From Clostridia bacterium (lineage in GTDB: Bacteria > Bacillota > Clostridia > Christensenellales > Aristaeellaceae), in the NCBI GenBank assembly GCA_017537105.1, contig JAFWBZ010000203.1, forward strand, positions 1 to 6,988: 6,988 nt of DNA, written 5' to 3'. Within the stretch, counting starts at the first letter, position 1, and each line of letters starts with the position of its first letter. The notes beneath the pieces are model-generated. The model was not told where the DNA came from and searched no databases. It saw nothing but the letters and a program-made list of their open reading frames with translations. Shown here one piece after another: positions 1-6,310 of this stretch. The translations under genes were made by a program, and so were the position numbers.

Positions 1-1109
1 ACGGAAATGGTGTCCGGCTGGCACAGCTGCTCGATGCGCTGGATGATCTGTTCCTTGCGCGTCACGAGCTCGCGGTCCGAAATGACTACCGACATCGTGT
101 CGATGCCCGTGGGCATGTGCTCAAAGCTCACGCCGAAGTCCTCCAGCGCCTGCAGCACTCGCCGGCCAAAGCCATACTCGGAGTTCATCATCGCCTTGTC
201 GATGGTGATCAGCGTGAAGTTCTTGTGGCCGGCGATGCCGGTGATGACCTGACCCTGCTCGCGGCTGGGCGAGGGATTCACCACGATCATCGTGCCAGGG
301 TCCTCGGGGGCGTTGGTATTGCGGATGTTGGTGGGGATGCCCGCCTTGTGCACCGGGAAGATGGCGTCCTCGTGCAGCACCGTCGCGCCCATGTAGGACA
401 GCTCACGGAGCTCCTTGTAGGACAGCTCGCGGATGCACTTCGGGTTCTCTACGATGTTGGGGTCCGCCATCATGAAGCCGGACACATCCGTCCAGTTCTC
501 GTACACGTCCGCCTGGCAGGCGCGCGCGACGATCGCGCCGGAGATGTCGCTGCCGCCCCGGGAGAAGGTGTGGACCTCCCCGTTGGGATAGGAGCCGTAG
601 AAGCCGGGAATGACCGCGCGCTCGTGGTTCGCCAGCGCCTGTCCCAGCACCTCGTTGGTCCATTCGGAGGCAAATACGCCCTGCCGGTCAAACTTGATGG
701 CGTCTTTCGGGTCAACAAAGTCCCATCCGAGGTAGTTTGCCAGCAATACCCCGTTCAGAAATTCTCCACGGCTGGCCGCAAAATCGGGATTCTTCTGGCG
801 GCGGATCTCCTCCCCGGTCTCCAGCAGCATCCCGTAAAAGTCAAAGTCAAGTCCCAGCGCGTTGTAGATGTCCATGTACCGATCCACGATCTTCTGGAAC
901 ATCTCCTCATGGCTCTGGTTCCGCTCGACCAGGCGGTGGCACTGGTACAGCATGTCCGTGACCTTGCTGTCCTCCATGAATCGCCTGCCCGGCGCGCTCG
1001 GCACGACATAGCGGATGTCCGGATCCGACAGCACGATCTCCCTGACCTTGCGAAAGTGCTCGGCGTCGGCCAGCGAAGAGCCGCCGAACTTTGCCACTTT
1101 GATTCCCAA
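1..1109 (-). CDS. Aspartate kinase (aspartokinase III / YclM-ThrD type), 3' end beyond window
   Basis: Phosphorylates L-aspartate with ATP in the cytoplasm, the first step towards lysine, threonine, methionine and diaminopimelate. The 369 visible codons carry the amino-acid-kinase fold: KFGGSSL at residues 7-13, SAPG at 38-41, EDSKVTD at 46-52, TFSRGGSDISGA at 181-192 and YENWTDVSG at 203-211. A first ACT-type regulatory domain begins near residue 290 (GIAGHKNFTLITI) and includes GFGRRVLQALEDFGVSFEH around 313-331. Similarity recalled by eye is closest to Bacillus YclM/ThrD, about 450 residues long, so some 75-80 residues, including the end of the ACT region, probably lie outside the window. 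The start is taken as TTG at 1109, because AGGAGG lies 8 bases upstream. No ATG lies between it and the in-frame stop, although a GTG 14 codons upstream with a poorly spaced SD is possible. The gene has its own promoter and is probably feedback-regulated; which amino acid binds cannot be told. Confidence 0.93.
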   Translation of the reverse strand, partial: MGIKVAKFGGSSLADAEHFRKVREIVLSDPDIRYVVPSAPGRRFMEDSKVTDMLYQCHRLVERNQSHEEMFQKIVDRYMDIYNALGLDFDFYGMLLETGEEIRRQKNPDFAASRGEFLNGVLLANYLGWDFVDPKDAIKFDRQGVFASEWTNEVLGQALANHERAVIPGFYGSYPNGEVHTFSRGGSDISGAIVARACQADVYENWTDVSGFMMADPNIVENPKCIRELSYKELRELSYMGATVLHEDAIFPVHKAGIPTNIRNTNAPEDPGTMIVVNPSPSREQGQVITGIAGHKNFTLITIDKAMMNSEYGFGRRVLQALEDFGVSFEHMPTGIDTMSVVISDRELVTRKEQIIQRIEQLCQPDTIS

Positions 1110-1117
1110 TTCCAATT

Positions 1118-1123
1118 CCTCCT
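1118..1123 (-). promoter_or_regulatory. Shine-Dalgarno site deciding the aspartokinase TTG start
   Basis: A perfect AGGAGG on the minus strand ends 8 bases before the TTG at 1109. It lies only 2 bases from another in-frame TTG (1115), which makes the downstream TTG the better start. The KFGGSS motif then falls at residue 7, as expected for the family. Confidence 0.75.
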
Positions 1124-1156
1124 CTGGCGCGGCGATTGCCACCGCCCTCCAATCCC

Positions 1157-1185
1157 ATTATACCGGGAAAGGTTTCATTTGTAAA
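1157..1185 (-). promoter_or_regulatory. Sigma-A-type promoter of the aspartokinase gene
   Basis: On the minus strand, TTTACA (1185-1180, 5 of 6 to TTGACA) is followed after 17 bp by a perfect TATAAT (1162-1157). Transcription should begin near 1150, giving a leader of about 40 bases. That is far too short for an L-box (lysine) riboswitch or a T-box. The promoter lies between the engB stop and the aspartokinase start, so this gene can be expressed independently of lon-engB. Confidence 0.8.
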
Positions 1186-1192
1186 ACAAATG
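1176..1192. repeat. Perfect 7-bp inverted repeat over the aspartokinase -35 box
   Basis: CATTTGT-AAA-ACAAATG is a perfect palindrome with a 3-bp centre. It covers the -35 hexamer of the aspartokinase promoter and begins 3 bp after the engB stop codon. Its position suggests a repressor operator. As RNA it would form a weak AT-rich hairpin without a following T run, so it is a poor terminator. The binding protein is unknown. Confidence 0.5.
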
Positions 1193-1194
1193 TT

Positions 1195-1833
1195 TCAAAT
1201 GTCTTCAATCAGATTATCAGATGTTTCGTATCCCTCTGCCGGCGACTCCGGCACCTGAATCTCAGATTCGATCCGATCCAGCAGCGCATCTCGCCCCGTG
1301 CCGTCCGCGGAAGAGTGGACCAACACCTCCCAGGGCTGCACCGAGAGGGTGCGGCAGATCACGGGGATGCTTCGACCCCTCTGCGCCTTGGAGAGCTTGT
1401 CCGCCTTGGTCGCGACGACGGTAAAGGGGATCTCATAGTGTCGCAGGTACTGCACCATCAGCTGGTCGTCCTGGGTCGGTGCATGGCGGATGTCCACCAG
1501 CTGAAAGACATGCTTCAGATGCTGCGTATTGCGCAGGTATCCCTCGATCATGTCCGCCCACTTCTGCTTCTCCTGCTTGGGCGCCTTGGCAAAGCCGTAG
1601 CCCGGCAGATCCACCAGGAAAAAGGCGTCGTTGAGCAGGTACAGGTTGACCAGACGCGTCTTGCCAGGCTCCGAGGAGGTGCGCGCCAGCCTGGAATTCC
1701 GGGCCAGGTTGTTGATCAGGGACGACTTTCCGACGTTGGACTTCCCCACCATGGCAATCTCCGGAAGGCCCTGTCCGGGGAACTCCCGAAAGGCGCTCAT
1801 CGACTGCACAAATTTAGCGCTCTTGATCAACAT
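1195..1833 (-). CDS. engB: Ribosome biogenesis GTP-binding protein EngB/YsxC (YihA family)
   Basis: A cytoplasmic P-loop GTPase of the TRAFAC class, needed in Bacillus for late assembly of the 50S ribosomal subunit. The 212 residues show every G motif: G1 GKSNVGKSS at 30-38, G2 threonine within PGKTR at 56-60, G3 DLPGYGFA at 75-82, G4 TKADK at 142-146 and a G5-like SSADGTG at 174-180. The motif KSNVGKSSLIN and the DLPGYG form of G3 are diagnostic for EngB rather than Era or Der. The length is slightly above the usual 195-200 residues because of an acidic C-terminal tail of about 20 residues. The ATG overlaps the end of lon by 7 bp (ATGTTGA contains both start and stop), so translation is probably coupled and both genes share one transcript. 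The lon-engB order is known from Bacillus. Confidence 0.96.
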   Translation of the reverse strand: MLIKSAKFVQSMSAFREFPGQGLPEIAMVGKSNVGKSSLINNLARNSRLARTSSEPGKTRLVNLYLLNDAFFLVDLPGYGFAKAPKQEKQKWADMIEGYLRNTQHLKHVFQLVDIRHAPTQDDQLMVQYLRHYEIPFTVVATKADKLSKAQRGRSIPVICRTLSVQPWEVLVHSSADGTGRDALLDRIESEIQVPESPAEGYETSDNLIEDI

Positions 1834-4196
1834 GCCTCGGCCCTCGCAGTTTCGTCGGCTTCCGGCGGGATCAACACGACCCGCAGCGCATCCTCCACGC
1901 GGTCCATGCGATACACGCGAAGCTGCTGCAGGACCTCTGCATCGATCTTCTCCAGATCCTTTTCGTTTTCCCGCGGCAGCAGGATATTGCGGATGCCCAT
2001 GCGATACGCCGCGAGCAGCTTCTCCTTGACGCCGCCGATGGGCAGCACCTTGCCGTGCAGCGTGATTTCACCGGTCATGGCGAATGCGCCGCTGGCCTTC
2101 CATCCCGTCACCGCGGAGAGCAGCGCGCAGGTCAGCGCCACGCCTGCGGAGGGGCCGTCCTTGGGCACTGCCCCTTCGGGGACGTGAATGTGAATATCGT
2201 GGCTGTCAAAGAAATCCTCCGGCATGCCGTAGCGGCCGAGCTGGCTGCGAACGACGCTCACCGCCAGCTCCGCGGATTCCCGCATCACCTCGCCCAGCTT
2301 TCCGGTCAGCTTCAGCTTGCCCTTTCCCGGGAACGTCACGGCCTCCACGGGCATGACTTCCCCGCCCACGCTCGTCCAGGCGAGGCCGTTGACCATGCCC
2401 ACTTCCGCCTGCTCAGCCGCAGGCTGACGCAGGTACCTGGGCGCGCCCAGATAGGCCTTGAGGTCACCGGGCTTGATGCTGACGCCGGTCTCCTCCGGAT
2501 GCTCGACGAGGCGGAGCGTCACCGCGCGGCAGAGCTTGGCGATCATGCGCTCCAGCGTCCGCACGCCGGCCTCGCGGGTATATCCGTCGATCAGGGCCGT
2601 CAATGCCCGGTCGGTGATCCGGAACTGGCGCTTGGTCAGGCTGTGCGCCTCCAGCTGCTTGGGCACCAGGTGGCGCTTGGCGATCTGGAGCTTTTCACCG
2701 GCGGTATAGCTGGGAACCTCGATGATCTCCATGCGGTCCAGCAGCGCCGGATCGATCGTATCCGTCGTATTGGCCGTGGTGATGAACAGCACGTCGGACA
2801 GGTCGAACGGCGCCTCGATATAGTGGTCTAGGAACGTGCTGTTTTGCGCGGGATCCAGCGCCTCCAGCATGGCTGAGGCCGGGTCCCCGCGCATGTCATG
2901 GGACATCTTGTCGATCTCGTCCAGCAGGAACACCGGGTTCATGGTCTTGCACTGTCGAATCGAAGAGACGATCCGCCCCGGCATGGCGCCCACATACGTC
3001 TTTCGGTGGCCGCGAATCTCCGCCTCGTCGTGCACGCCGCCCAGCGACATGCGCGTGAACTTCCGGTTCAGTGCGCTGGCGACGGACCGCGCGATGGAGG
3101 TCTTGCCGACGCCCGGCGGGCCCACCAGGCAGAGAATCGGGCTCTTGAGCTTGTCCGAGGCCACGGATCGCACCGCGAGATACTCGATCAGGCGCTGCTT
3201 GACCTCCTCCATGCCGTAGTGATCGGCCTCCAGGACTTTGCGCGCCTTGCGGATATCGATGTCGGAGGCATCGTAGACGCTCCAGGGAAGCTCCAGCATG
3301 TACTCGATGTAGTTCTGGCTCACGCTGCTCTCCGGGGCATGCACGGAGCTTCGCGCCAGGCGCTTGAGCTCCTTCTCCACATGCTCCCGGGCCATCGCGG
3401 GCATCTTGGATTCCTGGATGCGCTTTCTCAGCTCGACAATTTCCTCATCCTCGTCCTCGCCGAGCTCCTCCTGAATTGCATGAATCTGCTCGCGCAGATA
3501 GTATTCATGGTTGGACCTGTCCATATACTCGCGCACCTTGGCCTGAATGCGCTCGTCCAGCTCCGCGATCTTGATCTCGTCGGCCAGCTTTTCCAGCAGC
3601 AGATGCATGCGCACGGAGACATCCATGCATTCCAGCAGCGCCTGCTTGTCCTCCAGCCGCGTGATCAGGTTCGCGCCGATGACATCGCACAGCACGGAGG
3701 GGTTTCTCTCCCCCGCGATCTCCTGGAGCAATTCGGGCATGCTCTGCCCGCGGCTCCGCGCCGCCTGCGGCGCATAGCTTCGAATGGCGCGCATCAGGGC
3801 CTGGTCCTCCGGAGTCAGATCCGCATTCGTCTTCCGCACAGGCGCGTAGAATTCCGCCGTCTGGCGGTTTTCCTCCTCCGAAATGCGGAGTAGATAACCG
3901 CGTTCCCGTCCCTCCAGAAGCACGCGAACGGTTTGATCGGGCAGGTGGATGACCTGCTTGATCCACGTAACGGTGCCCACCGTATACAGGTCCTTCATTT
4001 CGGGCCGCTCGATCAGGCTGTCGCGCTGTGCCACGACGAACAGGCGCTGATCGTCCTCCAGGGCGCGCTGCAGCGCGCCGATGGAGCGGTCGCGCGCGAC
4101 ATCGACGGTGATCACGGTATTGGGGAATATGGCAAGGCCGCGCAATGGAAGAAGCGGCAGATGAAGGGTCTCCAGGCGGCGCTTCGGTTTGCTCAA
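1827..4196 (-). CDS. lon: ATP-dependent endopeptidase Lon (LonA type)
   Basis: A cytoplasmic hexameric AAA+ serine protease that degrades misfolded and selected regulatory proteins. With the TTG start it has 789 residues, close to the usual 770-810. The N-terminal substrate-binding domain starts at about residue 12 (HLPLLPLRGLAIFPN), followed by a coiled-coil/linker around 190-290 with a very acidic stretch (EDEDEEIVE). The AAA+ module has Walker A GPPGVGKT at 359-366, Walker B LLDEID at 424-429 and a sensor-2 arginine in GVRTLER near 546. The protease domain carries the Ser-Lys dyad: Ser683 in PKDGPSAG and Lys724 in GGVKEK. Nothing catalytic is missing. The open frame extends upstream to an ATG at 4283, but that ATG has no SD and the extra 29 codons contain the likely promoter. 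TTG at 4196 has GGAGG 8 bases upstream. The gene overlaps engB by 7 bp. Confidence 0.97.
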   Translation of the reverse strand: MSKPKRRLETLHLPLLPLRGLAIFPNTVITVDVARDRSIGALQRALEDDQRLFVVAQRDSLIERPEMKDLYTVGTVTWIKQVIHLPDQTVRVLLEGRERGYLLRISEEENRQTAEFYAPVRKTNADLTPEDQALMRAIRSYAPQAARSRGQSMPELLQEIAGERNPSVLCDVIGANLITRLEDKQALLECMDVSVRMHLLLEKLADEIKIAELDERIQAKVREYMDRSNHEYYLREQIHAIQEELGEDEDEEIVELRKRIQESKMPAMAREHVEKELKRLARSSVHAPESSVSQNYIEYMLELPWSVYDASDIDIRKARKVLEADHYGMEEVKQRLIEYLAVRSVASDKLKSPILCLVGPPGVGKTSIARSVASALNRKFTRMSLGGVHDEAEIRGHRKTYVGAMPGRIVSSIRQCKTMNPVFLLDEIDKMSHDMRGDPASAMLEALDPAQNSTFLDHYIEAPFDLSDVLFITTANTTDTIDPALLDRMEIIEVPSYTAGEKLQIAKRHLVPKQLEAHSLTKRQFRITDRALTALIDGYTREAGVRTLERMIAKLCRAVTLRLVEHPEETGVSIKPGDLKAYLGAPRYLRQPAAEQAEVGMVNGLAWTSVGGEVMPVEAVTFPGKGKLKLTGKLGEVMRESAELAVSVVRSQLGRYGMPEDFFDSHDIHIHVPEGAVPKDGPSAGVALTCALLSAVTGWKASGAFAMTGEITLHGKVLPIGGVKEKLLAAYRMGIRNILLPRENEKDLEKIDAEVLQQLRVYRMDRVEDALRVVLIPPEADETARAEAC

Positions 4197-4204
4197 CGGT
4201 TCAT

Positions 4205-4209
4205 CCTCC
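4205..4209 (-). promoter_or_regulatory. Shine-Dalgarno site deciding the lon TTG start
   Basis: GGAGG on the minus strand stands 8 bases before the TTG at 4196. From this start the protein begins M-S-K-P-K-R-R and reaches the conserved LPLLPLRG segment after about a dozen residues, as in typical Lon proteins. The upstream ATG at 4283 has no comparable site. Confidence 0.75.
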
Positions 4210-4219
4210 AGGGTGGAAT

Positions 4220-4236
4220 TGTATTTGTAGTATACA
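4220..4236. repeat. Inverted repeat TGTAT-N7-ATACA at the lon promoter
   Basis: TGTAT (4220-4224) and ATACA (4232-4236) form a 17-bp dyad covering the -10 box and the expected transcription start of lon. A shorter dyad, TGTA-GTA-TACA (4226-4236), is nested in it. Dyads of this general shape occur as operators of GntR-family repressors. Neither a CIRCE element nor the CtsR heptamer repeat, the usual heat-shock operators of Bacillota, is seen here. The site is AT-rich, so chance is a real alternative. Confidence 0.3.
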
Positions 4237-4256
4237 TGAAATGTGTTAAGATACAA
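4229..4256 (-). promoter_or_regulatory. Probable sigma-A-type promoter of lon-engB
   Basis: On the minus strand, TTGTAT (4256-4251, weak -35) is followed after 16 bp by TATACT (4234-4229, 5 of 6 to TATAAT) in an AT-rich island. The start would be near 4222, giving a leader of about 26 bases to the TTG start at 4196. The promoter lies downstream of the SIMPL-DUF1292 terminator, consistent with lon-engB being a separate transcription unit. Confidence 0.55.
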
Positions 4257-4328
4257 GCGTTTTACAATGGTGATTTCCACCATGCGCGCCGTTATATTTG
4301 TCCGGTGGGAACTCGATGGTTTCCTCCC

Positions 4329-4365
4329 AGAGAAAACGGCCGCCTTCCGCAGAAGGCGACCGTTT
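4329..4365 (-). terminator. Intrinsic terminator of the SIMPL-DUF1292 unit
   Basis: On the minus strand, AAACGGTCGCCTTC (4365-4352) pairs along 14 positions, with one G-T wobble, to GAAGGCGGCCGTTT (4347-4334) around a 4-base TGCG loop. The tail TTTTCTCT follows. It begins about 18 bp after the stop codon of the DUF1292 gene. The stem is long and GC-rich and the tail moderately T-rich, so termination before lon should be efficient. Confidence 0.88.
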
Positions 4366-4382
4366 CCGGACGGGAAAGGCAG

Positions 4383-4676
4383 TCAGTCCTCGTCGTCCTC
4401 GTAGACGTCGTCGAGATCGTCGGCTTCGAAGATCGCCATGACCTTGTCCGCGAGATCATCGTCGACCGGCAGGAATTCCTCCTGATCCTCGCCGACGGGC
4501 TTGACCTCCATGATCATGACGTCGATCTCATCCGCCTCGTCCGCTTCCGGATCCTCGACGTACTCCGTCATCAGCGCGTACTCCTTGCCCTCATAGCAGA
4601 GATAGTCCAGCACTTCCATCGTGATCTCGTTGCCGGCGTCGTCCTCAAATACGACGATGTCCCGTTCTTCATCCAT
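4383..4676 (-). CDS. Small acidic DUF1292 family protein
   Basis: A 97-residue cytoplasmic protein of the DUF1292 family, common in Bacillota and without an assigned biochemical function. The family pattern is visible in the start IVVFEDDAGNEITMEVLDYLCYEGKEYALM (given here as two halves: IVVFEDDAGNEITMEV, then LDYLCYEGKEYALM), followed by an acidic run and the second conserved strand IDVMIMEVKP near 51-60. The protein is extremely acidic and ends in a run of Asp/Glu (DDLDDVYEDDED). The start is placed at the ATG at 4676, because GGAGG lies 9 bases upstream. The longer ATG at 4694 would put that SD inside the gene. The gene begins 30 bp after the SIMPL gene stop with no terminator between them, so both are probably on one transcript, ending at the hairpin downstream. 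Confidence 0.88.
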   Translation of the reverse strand: MDEERDIVVFEDDAGNEITMEVLDYLCYEGKEYALMTEYVEDPEADEADEIDVMIMEVKPVGEDQEEFLPVDDDLADKVMAIFEADDLDDVYEDDED

Positions 4677-4706
4677 GACCAACAGCCTCCCCATTTGTTC
4701 TTATCA

Positions 4707-5408
4707 TCAGTCCACCGCTTGCAGCGCAAACTGCACGCTGACGGTGGCGGATACCTGAAGTGTGGAGGCATAGACCTCCGTGCCCGCCCCGGCATCGGTT
4801 ACAACCTCTTCCTTGGCGTAGTATGCGCCGTTGTCGGCATAGCTGTACTCCGCTTCGGAAATGGAGACAAGTTCGCCGAGCTTCATGCCTGCAGCCTCGG
4901 CCATGGCGGAGGCCTTGTCAAAGGCGCGCTCAATGGCCAGCTTCAGCGCCTGGTTGCTCTCCTCGGTCGTGTCCGATGCGGAAAAGCTGATGTCGCTGAA
5001 CGTGTTCGCGCCGGCCTCAAAGGCGGCGTCGATGTACTTGCCGACGTTCTCCGTATCGGAGGTCGTCACGGAAATGCTGGTTTCCGCCGTATACCCGACC
5101 ACCGGATTCTTTGCATCGTTGTAGTCGTATTCGGGATAGATGCTGATGTAGTTGGTGTGGATATCCTTGGCCTCGATCCCCATTTCCTTCATCTTTTCGA
5201 TGACGCTGGCGATCTTCCGGTTGACGGTGGCCTGGGCCGAGGTGACATCCTCCGCGATCTCCCGCACGCCCATGGTGATCGAAGCGGCGTCTGCGTTCAA
5301 ATTGACGACGCCAACCCCGCGGACCGTCAGCACCGCGGGTTCCGCAAGCGCCAGAACGCAGGAACCGAGCAGCGACAATACGAGCAGCATGACAACAATC
5401 TTCTTCAT
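4707..5408 (-). CDS. Exported SIMPL domain (DUF541) protein
   Basis: A 233-residue secreted or membrane-attached protein of the SIMPL/DUF541 family, which includes E. coli YggE (linked to oxidative stress) and Brucella BP26 (a ring-shaped oligomer). The biochemical role is unknown. Residues 1-22 are a signal peptide: two lysines, a hydrophobic core, then A-L-A before Glu23. The sequence LLGSC at 13-17 also resembles a weak lipobox, so lipoprotein processing at Cys17 cannot be excluded. Family features are the first strand VRGVGVVNLNADAASITMGV (29-48), the helix around 52-80, YPEYDY at 91-96, the strand GYTAETSISVTTSD (105-118) and the alternating hydrophobic C-terminal strand. The start at 5408 has AGGAGG 8 bases upstream; the longer ATG at 5450 lies inside the promoter. 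An ECF-type promoter precedes the gene, suggesting control by the neighbouring sigma factor. Confidence 0.93.
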   Translation of the reverse strand: MKKIVVMLLVLSLLGSCVLALAEPAVLTVRGVGVVNLNADAASITMGVREIAEDVTSAQATVNRKIASVIEKMKEMGIEAKDIHTNYISIYPEYDYNDAKNPVVGYTAETSISVTTSDTENVGKYIDAAFEAGANTFSDISFSASDTTEESNQALKLAIERAFDKASAMAEAAGMKLGELVSISEAEYSYADNGAYYAKEEVVTDAGAGTEVYASTLQVSATVSVQFALQAVD

Positions 5409-5449
5409 TATGCTTCCCTCCTCATGATTTGAAGTATGACCTTCAACCA

Positions 5450-5477
5450 TTAGACGAAAGCCAGGTGAAAAAGGTTC
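5450..5477 (-). promoter_or_regulatory. Predicted ECF sigma factor promoter for SIMPL-DUF1292
   Basis: On the minus strand, GAACC followed by a T run (from 5477) is separated by exactly 16 bp from CGTCTAA (5456-5450). This is the typical ECF pattern: AAC-containing -35, 16-17 bp, CGTC/CGTA-like -10. Transcription should begin near 5444, with a leader of about 36 bases before the ATG at 5408. It lies directly after the gene pair for an ECF sigma factor and its anti-sigma factor, which makes that sigma factor the first candidate to use it. No comparable site was found before the sigma gene or lon. Confidence 0.72.
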
Positions 5478-5490
5478 GATGTCGCGCTGC

Positions 5491-6252
5491 TTAATTTTCC
5501 CTTAGCACAAGCAGCAGGGAAAGCGCGTGCCCGGAGGCGGTGTCGCCGTCAAGTGTCAGATCGGAATGCCCGTAATGCGAAAGAGAGGCAAGAAAATCCG
5601 CGGCGTTTTCCGCCTGCATCTCCAGATAGAGGTTTGCACACCGCGCGTCGCCGTCGTCAAACCGCTGCTCGCGCAGGCTGCCCTCATACTCTTCCGCAAG
5701 GTCGCCGATATAGCTGCAAGCGTCGTCGAGGTCCTCCACATCCAGGGTATACTCGCGCATCGGAACGGCGTCTGCGACGGATTCCTCCATCGGGACCGCT
5801 TCCTCCTCGGCAGCTTCCAGGACGCCGTCCGTCTCCAGCAGCGCATATTCCATGGCGTTCTCACCGGAATCGAAGGCCTCCTCCGCACCCATTGCAAGCG
5901 CGTCGGCGCTCCGCTGCGCAGAGCGCGGTCCGGCGGGTTTCAGCAGCAGACCCGCACATACCAGCACCGCGAGCCCCGCCGCGATGCCTCCTGCATAGCG
6001 AATCCAGCTACGACGATGCGCGCCCTTTGCCTCGTCCCTGATCGCACGACGCCACTGCGCCTGTGCCTGGATGGGAACCTCCACTTCGGGCGCCAGCTCG
6101 GTGAGCATCGCCTTCAGCTGCCTTGCAGCCCGGAGCTTGTTTGCACAGGCTTCGCACGTCTTCGCGTGGGCTTCCAGCGCATCGAGCTCGCTTCTCGACA
6201 GTTCGCCGTCCATCCAGCGGTCGAGAACCGCATCTATCCTGTCGCAAAGCAT
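5491..6252 (-). CDS. Membrane anti-sigma factor: ZAS zinc finger, one TM helix, DUF4349-like outer domain
   Basis: A 253-residue anti-sigma factor expected to hold the upstream-encoded ECF sigma factor at the membrane and release it on a signal. The N-terminal ZAS motif is H29-x3-C33-x2-C36 (HAKTCEAC), with Cys3 placed 26 residues before the histidine, the ligand set seen in RsrA and RsiW. A single transmembrane helix lies at about 84-104, giving a cytoplasmic N-terminus and an outer C-terminus. After it come a very acidic linker (about 118-165) and a domain at about 166-253 (YTLDVEDLDDA, then LAEEYEGSL, then NLYLEMQAENAADFLASL) that resembles DUF4349, with cysteines 179 and 205. The start at 6252 has AGGAGG 9 bases upstream. 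An in-frame TTG at 6330 overlapping the sigma gene lacks an SD. The sensed signal is unknown. Confidence 0.88.
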   Translation of the reverse strand: MLCDRIDAVLDRWMDGELSRSELDALEAHAKTCEACANKLRAARQLKAMLTELAPEVEVPIQAQAQWRRAIRDEAKGAHRRSWIRYAGGIAAGLAVLVCAGLLLKPAGPRSAQRSADALAMGAEEAFDSGENAMEYALLETDGVLEAAEEEAVPMEESVADAVPMREYTLDVEDLDDACSYIGDLAEEYEGSLREQRFDDGDARCANLYLEMQAENAADFLASLSHYGHSDLTLDGDTASGHALSLLLVLREN

Positions 6253-6285
6253 CGGCAGCGCCCTCCTTTCCTCGCGTATGTCAAC

Positions 6286-6303
6286 AAAAACCGATCTCCC
6301 GGT
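6286..6303 (-). terminator. Weak hairpin plus T run between sigma and anti-sigma genes (possible attenuator)
   Basis: On the minus strand, ACCGG-GAGA-TCGGT (6303-6290) forms a 5-bp stem, one pair being G-T, closed by a GNRA-type loop. It runs into TTTTT then GTT. It lies in the 58-bp gap between the sigma stop and the anti-sigma start, about 20 bp before the anti-sigma SD. It could reduce transcription into the anti-sigma gene or protect an RNA end, but the stem is short and chance is possible. Confidence 0.3.
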
Positions 6304-6310
6304 CCAACGT

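Noticed and set aside
1110..1156. Lysine riboswitch or T-box before the aspartokinase
   Set aside because: The predicted leader is only about 40 bases and holds no conserved riboswitch or T-box elements.
117..1184. Long plus-strand open frame (355 codons) opposite the aspartokinase
   Set aside because: It is antisense to a well-supported conserved gene, its translation is rich in His, Arg, Val and Leu without recognisable motifs, and it is explained by the GC-rich codon pattern.
4677..4694. Longer DUF1292 start at the ATG at 4694
   Set aside because: The GGAGG that serves the ATG at 4676 would be inside the gene, and no SD precedes 4694.
1015..5432. Other long plus-strand frames opposite engB, lon, DUF1292 and SIMPL, up to 499 codons
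   Set aside because: All lie antisense to conserved genes, show no family motifs and no good SD plus start context; they are shadow frames.
5409..5449. Longer SIMPL start at the ATG at 5450
   Set aside because: That ATG falls within or beside the -10 region of the predicted promoter, lacks an SD, and would put hydrophilic residues before the signal peptide.
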